From Crotophaga sulcirostris (taxonomy: Eukaryota; Chordata; Aves; Cuculiformes; Crotophagidae), in assembly GCA_013397455.1 (NCBI GenBank), contig VYZB01000372.1, forward strand, positions 108,150 to 172,149: DNA of 64,000 nucleotides, given 5' to 3'. The notes under the pieces are model-generated. The model made no database searches. It had not been told where the DNA came from and was given only the letters and a program-made list of their open reading frames with translations. This document shows positions 49,731 to 61,600 of the stretch, one piece after another (positions within the stretch are counted from its first letter, which is position 1; each line of letters opens with the position of its first letter). The translations under genes and the position numbers were made by a program.

Positions 49731-49815
49731 GTGAGGGTGCAAAGAAGACAGAGCCAGGCTCTTTTCAGCAGTGCTTGGTGGCAGGACAAGGGGCAATAAA
49801 CACAAACTGATAGGA
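49731..49815 (+). mobile_element. CR1 fragment, + strand
   Basis: GAGGGTGCAAAGAAGACAGA, GCCAGGCTCTTTTCAGCAGT, GCAGGACAAGGGGCAATAAA and CACAAACTG follow the CR1 segment between the reverse-transcriptase end and the 3' UTR. The similarity fades after about 49815. Confidence 0.85.
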
Positions 49816-50747
49816 TAGTTTGGTTATCAGTATTTCTCTTTTCCAGGAGGACTTTAAACATTGTCTTACGTGTCAGGTTCATAAGCAATGACTGAAAAAT
49901 CTCATCAAAACTGATCAATTATGCATTGCAAAATTGGGAGGTATTTCAAAACAAACACAATAGGAATCTTTGCCATGTTTAGATTTATTCAAAACTTGCA
50001 CTCAGGAGCTTCTCTAGCTCTGCCTATCTTTACATTGGCCAAGGAAATAGTGGTATCATGCATCTTCAGGGTTTGTGTTCAAGCAAGGTGAGGAGAAGAG
50101 ATGATGCACTCTTTGACAGATAATTCACATAAGACTTCAAAAAGTGAAAGTGTTTTTAAAAGCAAATATGAAAAAAAATTTTTACAGTAAATCTGATGAT
50201 ATGCCTATAATTAAGTCAAATAGGTTAAAGGCTTGTTATGCTAGGATTAACATATGGTAAATACGTCCATTGAATTACACTGAGATTCATATAATGATTA
50301 CATATAAAATTCCATGTAATGAGATATATTTATCATCAAAAGGTCTTTGGCCTTTAAGAAAATGTTACAACAATTATCCTGTGAACGTGAAAAGTCAATA
50401 GAGGTATAAATGTATGTCTTTATGCCATTATTGTGACTGGATTAATTTCAACAAGCCCAACCCTGCTGACATTAAACCATCAAGGGGGAAGTCTAATATT
50501 ACTGATACAGCCTCTCAGCATGTCCTCTCATCTCTCCTTTTCTGCTTGGACAGCCAGAAAGACATTTTTTCCTCAACTTCATCCTTTTAGAACCACAAAC
50601 GTAAAAATGGAGTTTCATAATGGGTATTACAAGATACCTGTCGTACAGCTCTTCCAAGTATTTTTTTCCTCTCGGATCTCCAAAACTTCTAATGACAAAA
50701 GCTCTATTTGACAGCATCCACTAGACTTCACTGGTCAATTTCAGTGG
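49816..50747. other. Non-coding spacer between CR1 copies
   Basis: AT-rich sequence with an unrecognised 92-codon frame at 50433-50711 (+) and a 72-codon frame antisense to it. Nothing else is seen. Confidence 0.45.
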
Positions 50748-50964
50748 TCACTTTTATGAGGGTGGTGAGGCTGGCACAGGTTGCCCAGGGAAGCTGTGGA
50801 TTCCCCCTCCCTGAAAATGTTCAAGGCCAGGATGGATGGGGCTTTGAGCAGCCTGGGCTGGTGGGAGGTGTCCCTGCCCATGGCAGGGGAGTTGGAACTA
50901 GGTGATCTTTAAGATCCCTTCCAACTCAATCCATTCAATGATTCTATGATTCTATGATTATGAT
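50748..50964 (+). mobile_element. CR1 3' end, + strand, well preserved
   Basis: GAGGGTGGTGAGGCTGGCAC, AGGTTGCCCAGGGAAGCTGT, TCAAGGCCAGGATGGATGGG, GGTGTCCCTGCCCATGGCAG and GATCCCTTCCAACTCAATCC lead into an ATTCTATG octamer tail at about 50934-50959. This is the standard last ~210 bases of avian CR1 and one of the least diverged copies in the window. The 65-codon frame at 50708-50905 lies in it and is not a gene. Confidence 0.95.
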
Positions 50965-53900
50965 TTAGAGTAACATATTACTATTAACCATCAAGATCAG
51001 TCTCATACTCACTAGGGCAAATAAACTGTGAAGTAATAACAGAGTAATAATTCTCTGCCATCTCTGTGAAGATAGGGATAGGATTCATGGGTATATATGG
51101 ATGAGCATTAATGAAACTTACCTGACACAGGTAGCAGGCCAGTGTGCCCACCCTTCCCACCAAAATAGCAGAAAACAACCTTAGAGAAACATTGTCTTTT
51201 CTTTTACTGACCTTAATGTCTTGTCTCAATTAGTTATTTTCTTCCTGTTATATAAAACTGGAGAGAGGAATATTCTTCTATATGTTTATTCACCCCATAT
51301 TTTGCATAATGACATTAAGTGAAGTCTTTTTATTCCAATCCCTGTTGCTTAGTATCTACACTGATCAGACTCAGAAAGATAGTCTTTCAGTCACCGTTTC
51401 TTAATAACGTGCATTTGGTTGTTCTGCTGGATTTGAATACAAACACTGCATTTAAGAAGACTGAAAGCAGATTTGGAATAGACAGTCTGCCTTGGATTCT
51501 GAGAGGGCTAGTATGTTGGTTTCAAGCACAGAACCACTCAGGTGTAATTCTTATTTGTGAAACAATTTTTGTTTTAACATTTCTAACAGCAGTGTTGTAC
51601 CACTTGATTGTTTTAGATGTACAGCCATATTCATCCCCAAGGTGATATAATTATAAAAATCAATAACTGTTTTTCAGTGGTCTGATTAAGTAAATAAATT
51701 TTATGCTTCTATTTCAGTTTGCAAAATGCTGAGAATTTGACAGACACAGATGCCTATTTACTCATAATTTATTTTTTTCTCTCTCTTCAGTAACGTTCTA
51801 CATTGCAGAATCTTGTTTTTCACTATTGTCTTGTAAAAGCCAGGAAGAAGAAAATATGTAGACATATCACAGCTACTTATCATTTCACATTCTTCATTTT
51901 TCTCCCCAAACTGATTTTTGTATTTACTAGGACACCAGGCAACTGAGAATACTTTTCTTGTCTACAAATTGCAAATTAAGTTTAGCTATGAGCTCTTGTT
52001 TAGAAGTATAAAAGTTTACATTTTATTATATCTAAAGGCAGCTGTCTTTTGTGGAATTTTGAAATAGGCTAATTTTTATCAAAGGTTTTCCTTTCATGTC
52101 CTTTGATTACTAAGCTATACAAGTTAACCAAAAGATAACTAAGCATTAACCCATGTTGCAGTTTTTATCTCCTTTGGCAATCCCATGAGACTTCAGCTAA
52201 GTACATTAAATGGAGCATAAATCTTTAAGTTGTTTTCATTAAGTCACATATTTAGAATACATATCCCAGTTTATTTGATCAATTGTAAAATATTAGCTGC
52301 TGCAGTGAAGATTTGTGACATGGTTTGCAGCAAGTGAACAAACATTTCTGAAGAGCACTGAAATTTTCTGCTGGAATGCATGGATAAGTTACAACAATCA
52401 GGGTTTGGTACACTCATTTGTGGGGTTTTTTTCCTTATGTAACTTGCAAATGTATGCTTAAAGGCCAGTAATACCAACAGGCAAGCTTTGAAGATAATTC
52501 TAATATCGGCTTAATATTCTTGGTTTGCATTTCCGTTAATTTTCCCAGTTTTACGATCTTTTGTTCTTTTTTTTTTTTAAATTATTTATTGGCCACCCCT
52601 AAACCCCAAGAAGAACACTAAATGTAAAAGGGCAGGTGTTGGGAATAGCTGTTTAAGTGTGTGCCTTGGCTTACCATAGCTTCCTAAACAACTCCATTTT
52701 CAATTCAGTACTGATGTTAAAACATGATAAAGGAGTAGTTATGATAAGTATTAATACATTAATTATGTGTGTTGGTGGGTGGTCTGAATATAAGATTTGT
52801 ATTGAATAATTTATTGAAAGTTTTTGTCCTTGAAATGTTGTACTTTCATATTAGTTTTTGTCTGAGAATTTTACATTGTTCCAGAAGCATTAGCAAAACA
52901 TTATGTTCTATGAGCATTAGCACTGTATATCTCAGCAGAAAAACTGTTATGCTTTCCTTCACAGAAAGTGAAGTTCAGGTACTAAGGAACTATACAATTG
53001 ATTCCAAATCACAGCCAATAGCAAAGCTAAGGTTAATGCCAAAATACATGGATTTCAGACAGATCTTTGCACTGTCATGATCCTTCATATCCTTGTATGT
53101 TTTGTGGCTCTTGTATTTTAAGTCAGAACAGTTTGGCTTCTTGGCTCAATTGCCTACAGGAGAAGGAGTCTGATTTAGGCACTTTCCTTATTATAAGGAT
53201 CTTAAACTTTTAATCACACCTCTATCATACTAATTTTACTCATGGAGTGTTCTTGTCTTATGTGAGCATCGCTATTTGAAATAATGTATTAGAAAATTTC
53301 CCAAGTGAAAAAAAGATTTTACATCAACTAGTTAAATAATTTTGAAATCATACTTTTAAAATTGTGTCTAAAGCATCTTGAATTTCAGTACCTCATTGTC
53401 AAGGGAAAAATGATAATATTTATGTTCTTAAGTGTTCTTAAGTATTCTTAAACTACAACCTGTGTTACTGTTTCAGTATTTCTGACCAGTTATGTAGGAT
53501 GTGTGGATTTATGAAAGCAAAGTAGCATTATGGAAATTCAGACTAGCTGCAGAACTACGAGATAATTTGGCAAGAATTACATATATACTGAGCACTGTTC
53601 AGTTTTAAGACATGTTGAAAATCTCATGGACATTTGTCATAGTTCCTTTACCAAGGTAATCTTACAGTGATACTATTTAGTTTTACAAATGTTTGGAGAA
53701 AGTACATAAATGTCCAGTTTGGGTTTTAAAATTTTAACTCTGTATTTCACCTGACTGTTCAGTCAGCAGGTGAGCATCTTTGGGTAAAGGATTTAGCTAC
53801 CATTAACTCAGAAACATGGGTTTTAACTACCAAATATTTTGAATCCTGGTGTAGAATTCTTTCTTTTCTCAATGACAAACAGCTAAGCAACGCTTAGCAA

Positions 53901-56900
53901 ATGCAAGAGTGTTATGTTTTATGCATTCTAGGAATGATTATAAAGGCTAGTTTTAGTATCAGTAACACACCATTTGGGAATCAGTAACACATTGTTAAAA
54001 ACTTGTGTACAACCATCTTTTGTTGGCGGTGAAATTCCCCCTTTGTGTTAATATACACTGCAGTTCTGCTTATTTTAAGCATGCTATACATTAAGTAGAT
54101 ATGATAGGTTGGCATTCATTGACAAATGAAGTGAGTTGATTAGCAATCTGAAATCTGCATGGACCTTCATTATGTTTGTCATGTATTGTAGGCCTAAAAA
54201 GTGCTTTTCAGATAAAAGACACAAAACATGAAAGTGAAGCAGAGACTGATAACCCTTTCTGAAGGAAGAACTATTAGTTAGTCTCATTGCTTAGCCATCT
54301 AGTAAACACTTCAATGACTTCTGATTACTATTAGCCAACAGAAGGATGTTTTTGACTCAGCAAAAAAAGAATTACTTGTGTTTCCCAAGTTGTGCTTTCA
54401 GTAGAAAGAGAGTAGCTTTGCAAGCCAGCTGTGCGAATGTTGGCAAAGTGTAAGAAAGTAAGAATAATAGGCAGCTATCACTCTGTTGAACTACCTGCTT
54501 CATCCAAGGCAACTAAAAGTTTCTTAATAGAAATTACAATCTCTGAAATGTTTATTTGTTCAAATCTAAGGTGGTCATCACATTTTTTGAATCAGGAGTT
54601 CATTAATGCTTCTCAAAGCAGCAGTCAGGTGAAAATCACAGCTTTTACTTATATGCATTTGATTTTGTATTTTCTGAGATAAATTTGTCTTTTTTATTAC
54701 TTAGAATATATCTAAATATATACTAGGTGATGAAGTGAGGTCCCATATAGATGAGGAGTAGGGTAACAATTCTTGGTTTCCTACAAGAACCCTAACAGGA
54801 TTGCATTAAAATTGCTTGGAATTGCATCCAATTATCTGGAAATCCAAGATGCTTCCATATAAGAAAAGTATTACCAAATAGAAAATTTCCTGCCTTTTTC
54901 TCATCTACACTTTTATGGGAGAAAATGTGAAAGCGACAACTTAGGAAGACCTTGAATCAGTACAAGAGCTGATGGGAAAATACAGTCAGATTTCCTGAGA
55001 GGATGATCACAGAGATCAGAATCAATGTCTATAAATGCATTCTTTGTCTTGAAAGCCAAAACTTTTAAGAAAAGGCAACATGTACCTGGAAAAACAGGCT
55101 TGCTTTCAGGTACACAGCCCCTTCTTTGAATCATTCACAAATCTTGTCTTTTTTTTACATTTTTAGACCATCGTGGATACAACGGCAATATGTACACTCC
55201 TGTGCCAAGGTGGTTTTGAGCATTTATTTTCAAAAGAGGCAGTTTCATCAGTATTGTCAAAGGCAATGGTTAAGAGAAATTGAGTCACCAGATTGGTACA
55301 GCTTGGCTCGTTTTATGGGGGTGCAGGACATGAACAACTGAAATTGTCTTCTAGTTCATGTAGAGCATGACAGCCACATGGAGCCTGGGCATGACGTTAC
55401 TGTTTCGTTTGAGTTATGGTCTAAGTCTGCACCCACCAAAATGATGCTGTTACTGATTTAACTTGGCTAAAAACTACTTGATAGGGAAACTAATTCACAT
55501 GATGGTAGAAAGACAAAGTTCATCCCTATCGTGTTAGAGTATGCTTAGTACTCTTCCATCTAGGTACAAGGAATTGATTTATAGCTATAAGAAAACCTCT
55601 TCATGTTTTGTTGCTTCAGCCTTACTGAAGTAAATCACATCAACATAACAAAATATTTGATATGTAGCAAAATTTCTCCTGCAATTTTTGAAGGAAACTC
55701 AAGTAAAGTCTTGTAACATCTGTAGCACAGTAGAAATCTTTCGTAAACCTGGGAAACACAGTCTGCCCGTAGCATGCTGAACTATGCGATAGTTCTGCGC
55801 TGTTTCCAGGTAGGCCTGAATGGTTCATCAGAAGGACAAATACATTTATTTGTTTACTAGGCAATCAGAAACAAACTTAAACTTCTAAGTACTTCTCTGC
55901 TGCCAAAGAGGGGATTTCTGATGAACTTTTTTATTTTATTTTCTATTTTGTCTTTTGTCATCACTTTTTCATATTAAGGAGCATAAACTACTTTTGGTTT
56001 GTTTAAGATGTGACTTATATCTTGGATGATTCAAGAGGTAGTGTACGGGTCCAAGGTCCTGTGAAGGACCAGTCTGTTCTTAAGTACAGGTAGGTCAGCA
56101 GCAGAGTTTTTTTCAGAGTGAACACATAATCACGAAGAAATTCACAAATAAAATCTTCAATGACTTTACTGCATGTTGAGGTTAAACTGTTTTGCCTAAG
56201 TGTGGAAATGAATTATCTATTCATTTTAGAGTAATTGTGTCCTTATTCAGCATAAGTCTTAAAGAAAGGCCAAAGAAATCCTGTGTAACACCAGTGGAAC
56301 TTTCAAATGCTTCAAAGAGCACAGTATCAATTGAAATATCAGACGTGCTAACGTAGCTGTTAGGTGAGCCTGATGGGCTGTTATTACCACTGTCGTGATT
56401 ATTATTGCTATTATAATTACTTGATATAATTTTAGGGTAAGCCAGGACCTCATTTCTCTTAGTGGTATATAAACACAGAAGGTCCCTCCACAAAGGCTTA
56501 AAAAATACGAACTTAGTAAAATCTTCCCTGGTTCTGCCTCAGTTGTCATATGAACCATAGCAACAGTCAGGTAGGCAGAAAAGTAGGAAAGAAGAGACTG
56601 ACTTTCTGCATTAATCAGTGATGTCTAGTATATGTACTTACTGTAGTTAGGATATGTTACATTTGATGCATTTACTTTTTTTTTTTTATGAGTAGACAAT
56701 GCAAACATAAGCAATTCCTACCCATTCAAATTAACTTTCTGTACTCAGTCCCAAGCATCAGAGAAAAACTTCATGTTCTTTTCAGCTTTTGGTATCCATC
56801 AAGGGGCCAAGCATTTTACCCTGAGCAATTTAGATTCCCTTTTGCATCTCCAGCGCCCTTCAAGTTCTGAGGCCTGTGGCCATAGGCTTAATGAAACCCA

Positions 56901-58530
56901 GAGGCTGGATCTTAATGCTGATAGTTTTGAACAATACATTTGAATCATTAAGCACTTCAAGAGGCAGTAAAGCGTTTATGCAAAGGGGCAGATTCTTGTG
57001 GACAGTGAATTGCTGACAAAAGATCAATGAAATCCAGGACACAATTTGTGTTCTGTTTCCAACTACATCTTAAGCTTTATGGGAATGAGATTGTTTACCT
57101 GTGTTCAATATTGGTCAGATTAGAACCCCTTCATTTGATATTTTTCCTTGTAGTATAGGATTTCACAAATCAAAACAGTTTCCCATGGAAAAAACGAAAA
57201 TGCTTAAACTTCCATATTATGTGTGGTTTTCTTATTGTGTAAAAGTTGTCTTGCCTTCATTTATAAGCACATTTTTTTCTTAACAAAACCTTTAAGATTA
57301 TTTATAGCTTGTATTTGGATTTTATATTTTGATTAAAAATTAATGTTAATATTAAAACATTAAATATTAAAAACCAACCTCTTTTCACAGTATTTTTAAA
57401 GGTTTTCATACAAGGATAATGAAATTATCTTAAATGATCTGCAGAGTCTTTTTGGAAGATAATAGAATTTTCATATTTCTGTAATATGTTTTTTTTAACA
57501 TAAAGATGCTGATTGTGCATGATGATTCATAGTCTCTCTTCTACTTAGTTTTTCTTTCCTTTTTCTCACTTTCGCATATTCTCAGCATGGCTTAACTAGT
57601 ACCATTTTCTCTCTCTCTCTGCTTTATGTTATGATGAATGCAGCCATTCTTCTTGTCCATCATTGCAGCTGGTCTTTGATCCAGTACAGCGAGTTTATAT
57701 TTACCATCTATCATCTACCATCAAAACTTTATTGCAAAGAGGTGCACCTGGGCTGAATGGATTTCTTTTGATGGACTTTGAGAGTATTTTAGGACTTGTG
57801 ATTAGGACACATTCATCCTCTTAATGGAACACAACAGAGCCATCTTCAAATTTGTTCCAGCAAGCACTTGGTTTCTTTCAACATATCATGGATATTTCAG
57901 AGTTCATCCAATGTTAGACTTGGCTATGCTCATTTGTTAGTGATTTGGTCAGAAAGGTTCTCTTCCTTGATACATTCTACTGTTTTGTACAAATACTAAC
58001 TGTATTTGTAACACAGTCCTAACCATAAGTCACTGTAAAACTATAAGGATATATATATCCAACAAGCTGTACAAAAGCAGAGTATATTGGATAACTCTGA
58101 CTCCTGCTCTTCCATACCTGAATTGTTATGGCTACCTGAGCTTGCTGGTTTTATCCTATTTAGATATGTCTTCATTGCGCATTAAGACAATGCACAACAT
58201 GCAATTAACACTAAGGTTAGAGATGCAAGTTAAAATAAATACACATTCCTCATAGGTGTATATAGCCATTAAAAAAATCTATCAGTAATTTTCTTTAGAC
58301 AATTAATTTGTAGATGGCTCTGCTTTACCACAAATGGTGTTATGCTAACAACTGAAAATCTTGTAAATAAGTGAATTGGACAGATTTTTGTTTATATCAA
58401 ATGGTTAGGTGCAGCTGTGAAGAGTGGGTTACACTGGCAATTTTCCCTTTATGTGATTTGAAATAGGTGTTGCACTAAGGGAAACTGGTGGTAAATATCT
58501 ACACACTACTCATATGACCTGTTTTTAGAG
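50965..58530. other. Non-coding stretch
   Basis: AT-rich. Strong acceptor-like sites occur at 51770-51790 and 55148-55166, the latter followed by a short CpG-bearing segment discussed among the findings. The Asn/Ser-rich minus frame at 56221-56493 derives from an ATT/ATTATTACC-type patch. The open frames at 51319-51645 and 52769-53080 are unrecognised. Confidence 0.5.
53421..53450 (+). repeat. 10-bp tandem repeat, three units
   Basis: Three units of a decamer close to AGTGTTCTTA are arranged head to tail with single-base differences. Confidence 0.9.
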
Positions 58531-58640
58531 GTGTCAACTCTAGGTTAAGCCACCTAAATTCAGGACTCTACAGGCAGATGCTCACAAGGACCCTAAGTGC
58601 CTAAGCTTTCATTGTATTTAATAAGGATCTAATTAATAGA
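58531..58640. repeat. Possible ancient amniote repeat (CCTAAATTCAGG type)
   Basis: GCCACCTAAATTCAGGACTC, then CAGGCAGATGCTCA, then CCCTAAGTGCCTAAGC and TTCATTGTATTTAATAAGG run parallel to an old amniote repeat with the order GGTGCCTAAATTCAGG ... TAAGTGCCTAAATC ... CATTGATTTNAATGGG. The order is right over about 100 bases, but identity is moderate and judged from memory. Confidence 0.4.
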
Positions 58641-61600
58641 GCCTCAAGAATGATTTAGTTCATCTAAAGCAGAGACCTACTGTGCGTTCAATCAATGGCA
58701 GTTTGGTTTCTTTTTCATAAATTGTTATGTTTTGTTGCATTTTCCTAGGAAAGAATGGAGGAGCCAGGTATCATAGCTCCTAGGAACTTATCATACTGTC
58801 CCAGTCTGAAAACACAGATGCTGTCTCTGACTAATGGGACTTAACCAGGGAAACTTGCCTTGTCTGAAATGTCTGCATCATTCTGGGGAAGCCCCTTGAT
58901 TCAGGGGAGCCCCCTGTCTCAAAACTGGAAGGACAGAAATCCAGAAAGTCACAATTCAAACTAAGTCCTGCAGAGCTTCCACTCTCCTGGCTGTGACAGA
59001 GATCCAAGCTTCATCACAAGCAGGTGGTGTATGCAGCTCTAAGTTGCAGTCAGCTGGAATGGAACCTGGAAGCTCTCCAGTCCACAGGGCCAAGGTAGTC
59101 CAAGACAATATTGCCCTCAGAGTCACTGAATTTGGCAGGCTAGTGTGTCCTAACAGCCCGCTCCAGTCTACTGAAATTCTTTTTTGTGCATTGATGAGAA
59201 CTTGTCAAATTCAGCATATTTCTGAAAAACACTTGGCATAAGAAAAATATATTGAGAATTTCTTAGGTTAAGAGGATGTAGCTGTTCCCTTTTAGCATCT
59301 TCCAGTCAAGTGTGCTTGCATCATGTCAGACGATGGAAGAGTGGCATTACCATCACACATTAAAGCTGAATTTGACCTCATGATGTATATGAGAAAAATA
59401 TCTAACCTGATCATTTGGAAGATTCTCTGAGTAGGAAAACATCCTTAAGGTGGAAAATTCCTTCCAAATTAATTCTTGTACTTCAAAATTTGTGCAGTAG
59501 ACTGAAATGGAGACCAAACTGCTTTATGGACTGAAATGACAGATTTTAAGAATCAAGGACATGCACAACACCTCAGGCAGTAATGTAATGATACTCTGCC
59601 TTATAACAGGGTCAGTGATGGATTTACTGCGAAAGTGTAAGGGGACTGTACTCCTGCCTCCCGGTTCAGATCTCATTAGCATGACCTACTCTAGTTATGA
59701 AAATGATCCCATGGTGTCTCTACGGTCTGCTCCCCATCCTGTCCCCATCACAGCTGCATCCAGTCACTGCCTCACCATGGGACTGATGATGGTTTGTTCA
59801 CTGATAATGAACCACACTTCATAACTTTTTTTTCAGTTCTCTCTGATAGATCGTTATTCCAGGAAACTTGTGCTTGACAATGACAGAAATGCATGAAGAG
59901 ACGTTGTTAATGAGAGCATGGAAGACTGGACACCTAGGCAGAGTCAAGGCATCCGTATTTTGTCATGTTAGAATATAATAATAGCAAAGAACATTGCACT
60001 TAACTGCTGATATATTTTTTTTCTATATTTGATTTAGAATAATCCCAACAGTTGTTACAATAATCAGGGTCTATTTGTGTTGGTCAAGTTAGAGGATAGC
60101 AGTCATTTATTAACTTAATCCTTTTCAGGTGTTTCAAGCTAGAAAATAAACACCCCTTTCTAAGCATTGTGTCTATCTATTCAACTTTTATTGTAACCAT
60201 AGTACTGGTGTTAATTAAATGCTGTGAGGGATTTTAATCCCTATCATTTGCCAGGGTGCACACAAGAAGACAGCACCTTAAACAATGCCGCACATCAGAG
60301 AAATCTATTTAATCATTTGTTTTATTATTTAGCAAGTGTAAAACTTCTTTTTGGTATTGTGGTGCTCTGTATTCACAGTCCCTTGATGACATTGAGGTAA
60401 AACAGATAAAGCATTAGCAACCTCAAGTTTGCAAAAGTCTGAGACTAGTTAAAAAAGTAATAATTTTTTTAAAAGAATAGAGTTTAGGTGTTTTCCCCCT
60501 CATTTGTGTTTTTTTTTGAGCTTTTTGGTTTCAGTAATATGCACTTCAAGATTTCCTTAGCCTCCACATAGTCTGAGAAGGCCTTTTTAATGAATGTATT
60601 TCTGTTATTTGTTGTTTCCAAGAGCTGAGACTTTTAGGAGAAAAACCCCAACCACACCTAAACCAAACAAAAAAACAATAATAGAGTGCTGCAGAATCCT
60701 GATTGAGTCAGGGCTTTGATAGGCACTTGCCAAAATTTTATACATTGCAAATGATAACCTCTACCCAAACCAAAGACATTTAATTCAAAATGTCAGGTTT
60801 TATTGTAAAATAAACTAGGACAATTAACGAATTCTTATACAGAGAAAAAACAAAGTAATTAGGTCAGAATACACAGATGTAATAAGGAAGGAAGAAACCC
60901 TTTCTGGTAACCATCTGGGTCCTCCCAGGTCTGTCTTTACTGCCCCACTTGGTTCAGGTCACTTAGACACTATCACCAATTTTGCACACTCCCCTTTAAT
61001 CCCCAAGCTGTTTCTTCTTCCATCACCTCAAAACCCTAGCAGTTCACTTCTCTCTTCCCAGCAGCGCCTGCTGAGCTGCAGTCTCCCACATCCTCTCTGT
61101 GGCTCCCTGAGTTTTTCATTCCTGCCCAGACTGGATTTCGGAAGCAGCTTCTCCAAAAGCCCCTCAGCTGCTGAGATGGTACAATGTCCCCCTCCTTCCA
61201 GGACTCTTCCCTCGCTCGAGTGACTCTCCTATAACTGAGAAACAAATAAAGCAGACACCGATCTATTACCTCAGTGTTTTGCAATACTAATCTTACTATA
61301 AAACAAAGCTGGCAATATATAACCTGTATATGTTCTTTATAACCTGAGTTGGATTAGTGCATGTTTCCACAGCCTTGGTCCTGATTTCAAGAAGCAGATT
61401 TCTGTGTTTTGCATGTTTATGCACATATGTATATGACTTCTGTGTGCTTTGCATTGCATATTTCTCATGCATGTAACTATGCTATATGATGTCTGCTAAA
61501 CTTACAAGCAGTACATGCACAACACAAATGATAGCAATATATATTATATGTACACACATAAAACAAAAGAAAGTCATTATAGAGTCAGAATGTCATTTTA

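Noticed and set aside
49663..49815. T25 run as the poly(A) of a minus-strand processed pseudogene
   Set aside because: The adjacent recognisable sequence to its right is CR1 in the plus orientation, which does not fit a minus-strand retrocopy.
56221..56493. Asn/Ser-rich minus-strand frame with a polar, protein-like look
   Set aside because: The Asn run comes from an ATT-rich low-complexity patch, and an overlapping frame on the same strand is equally open.
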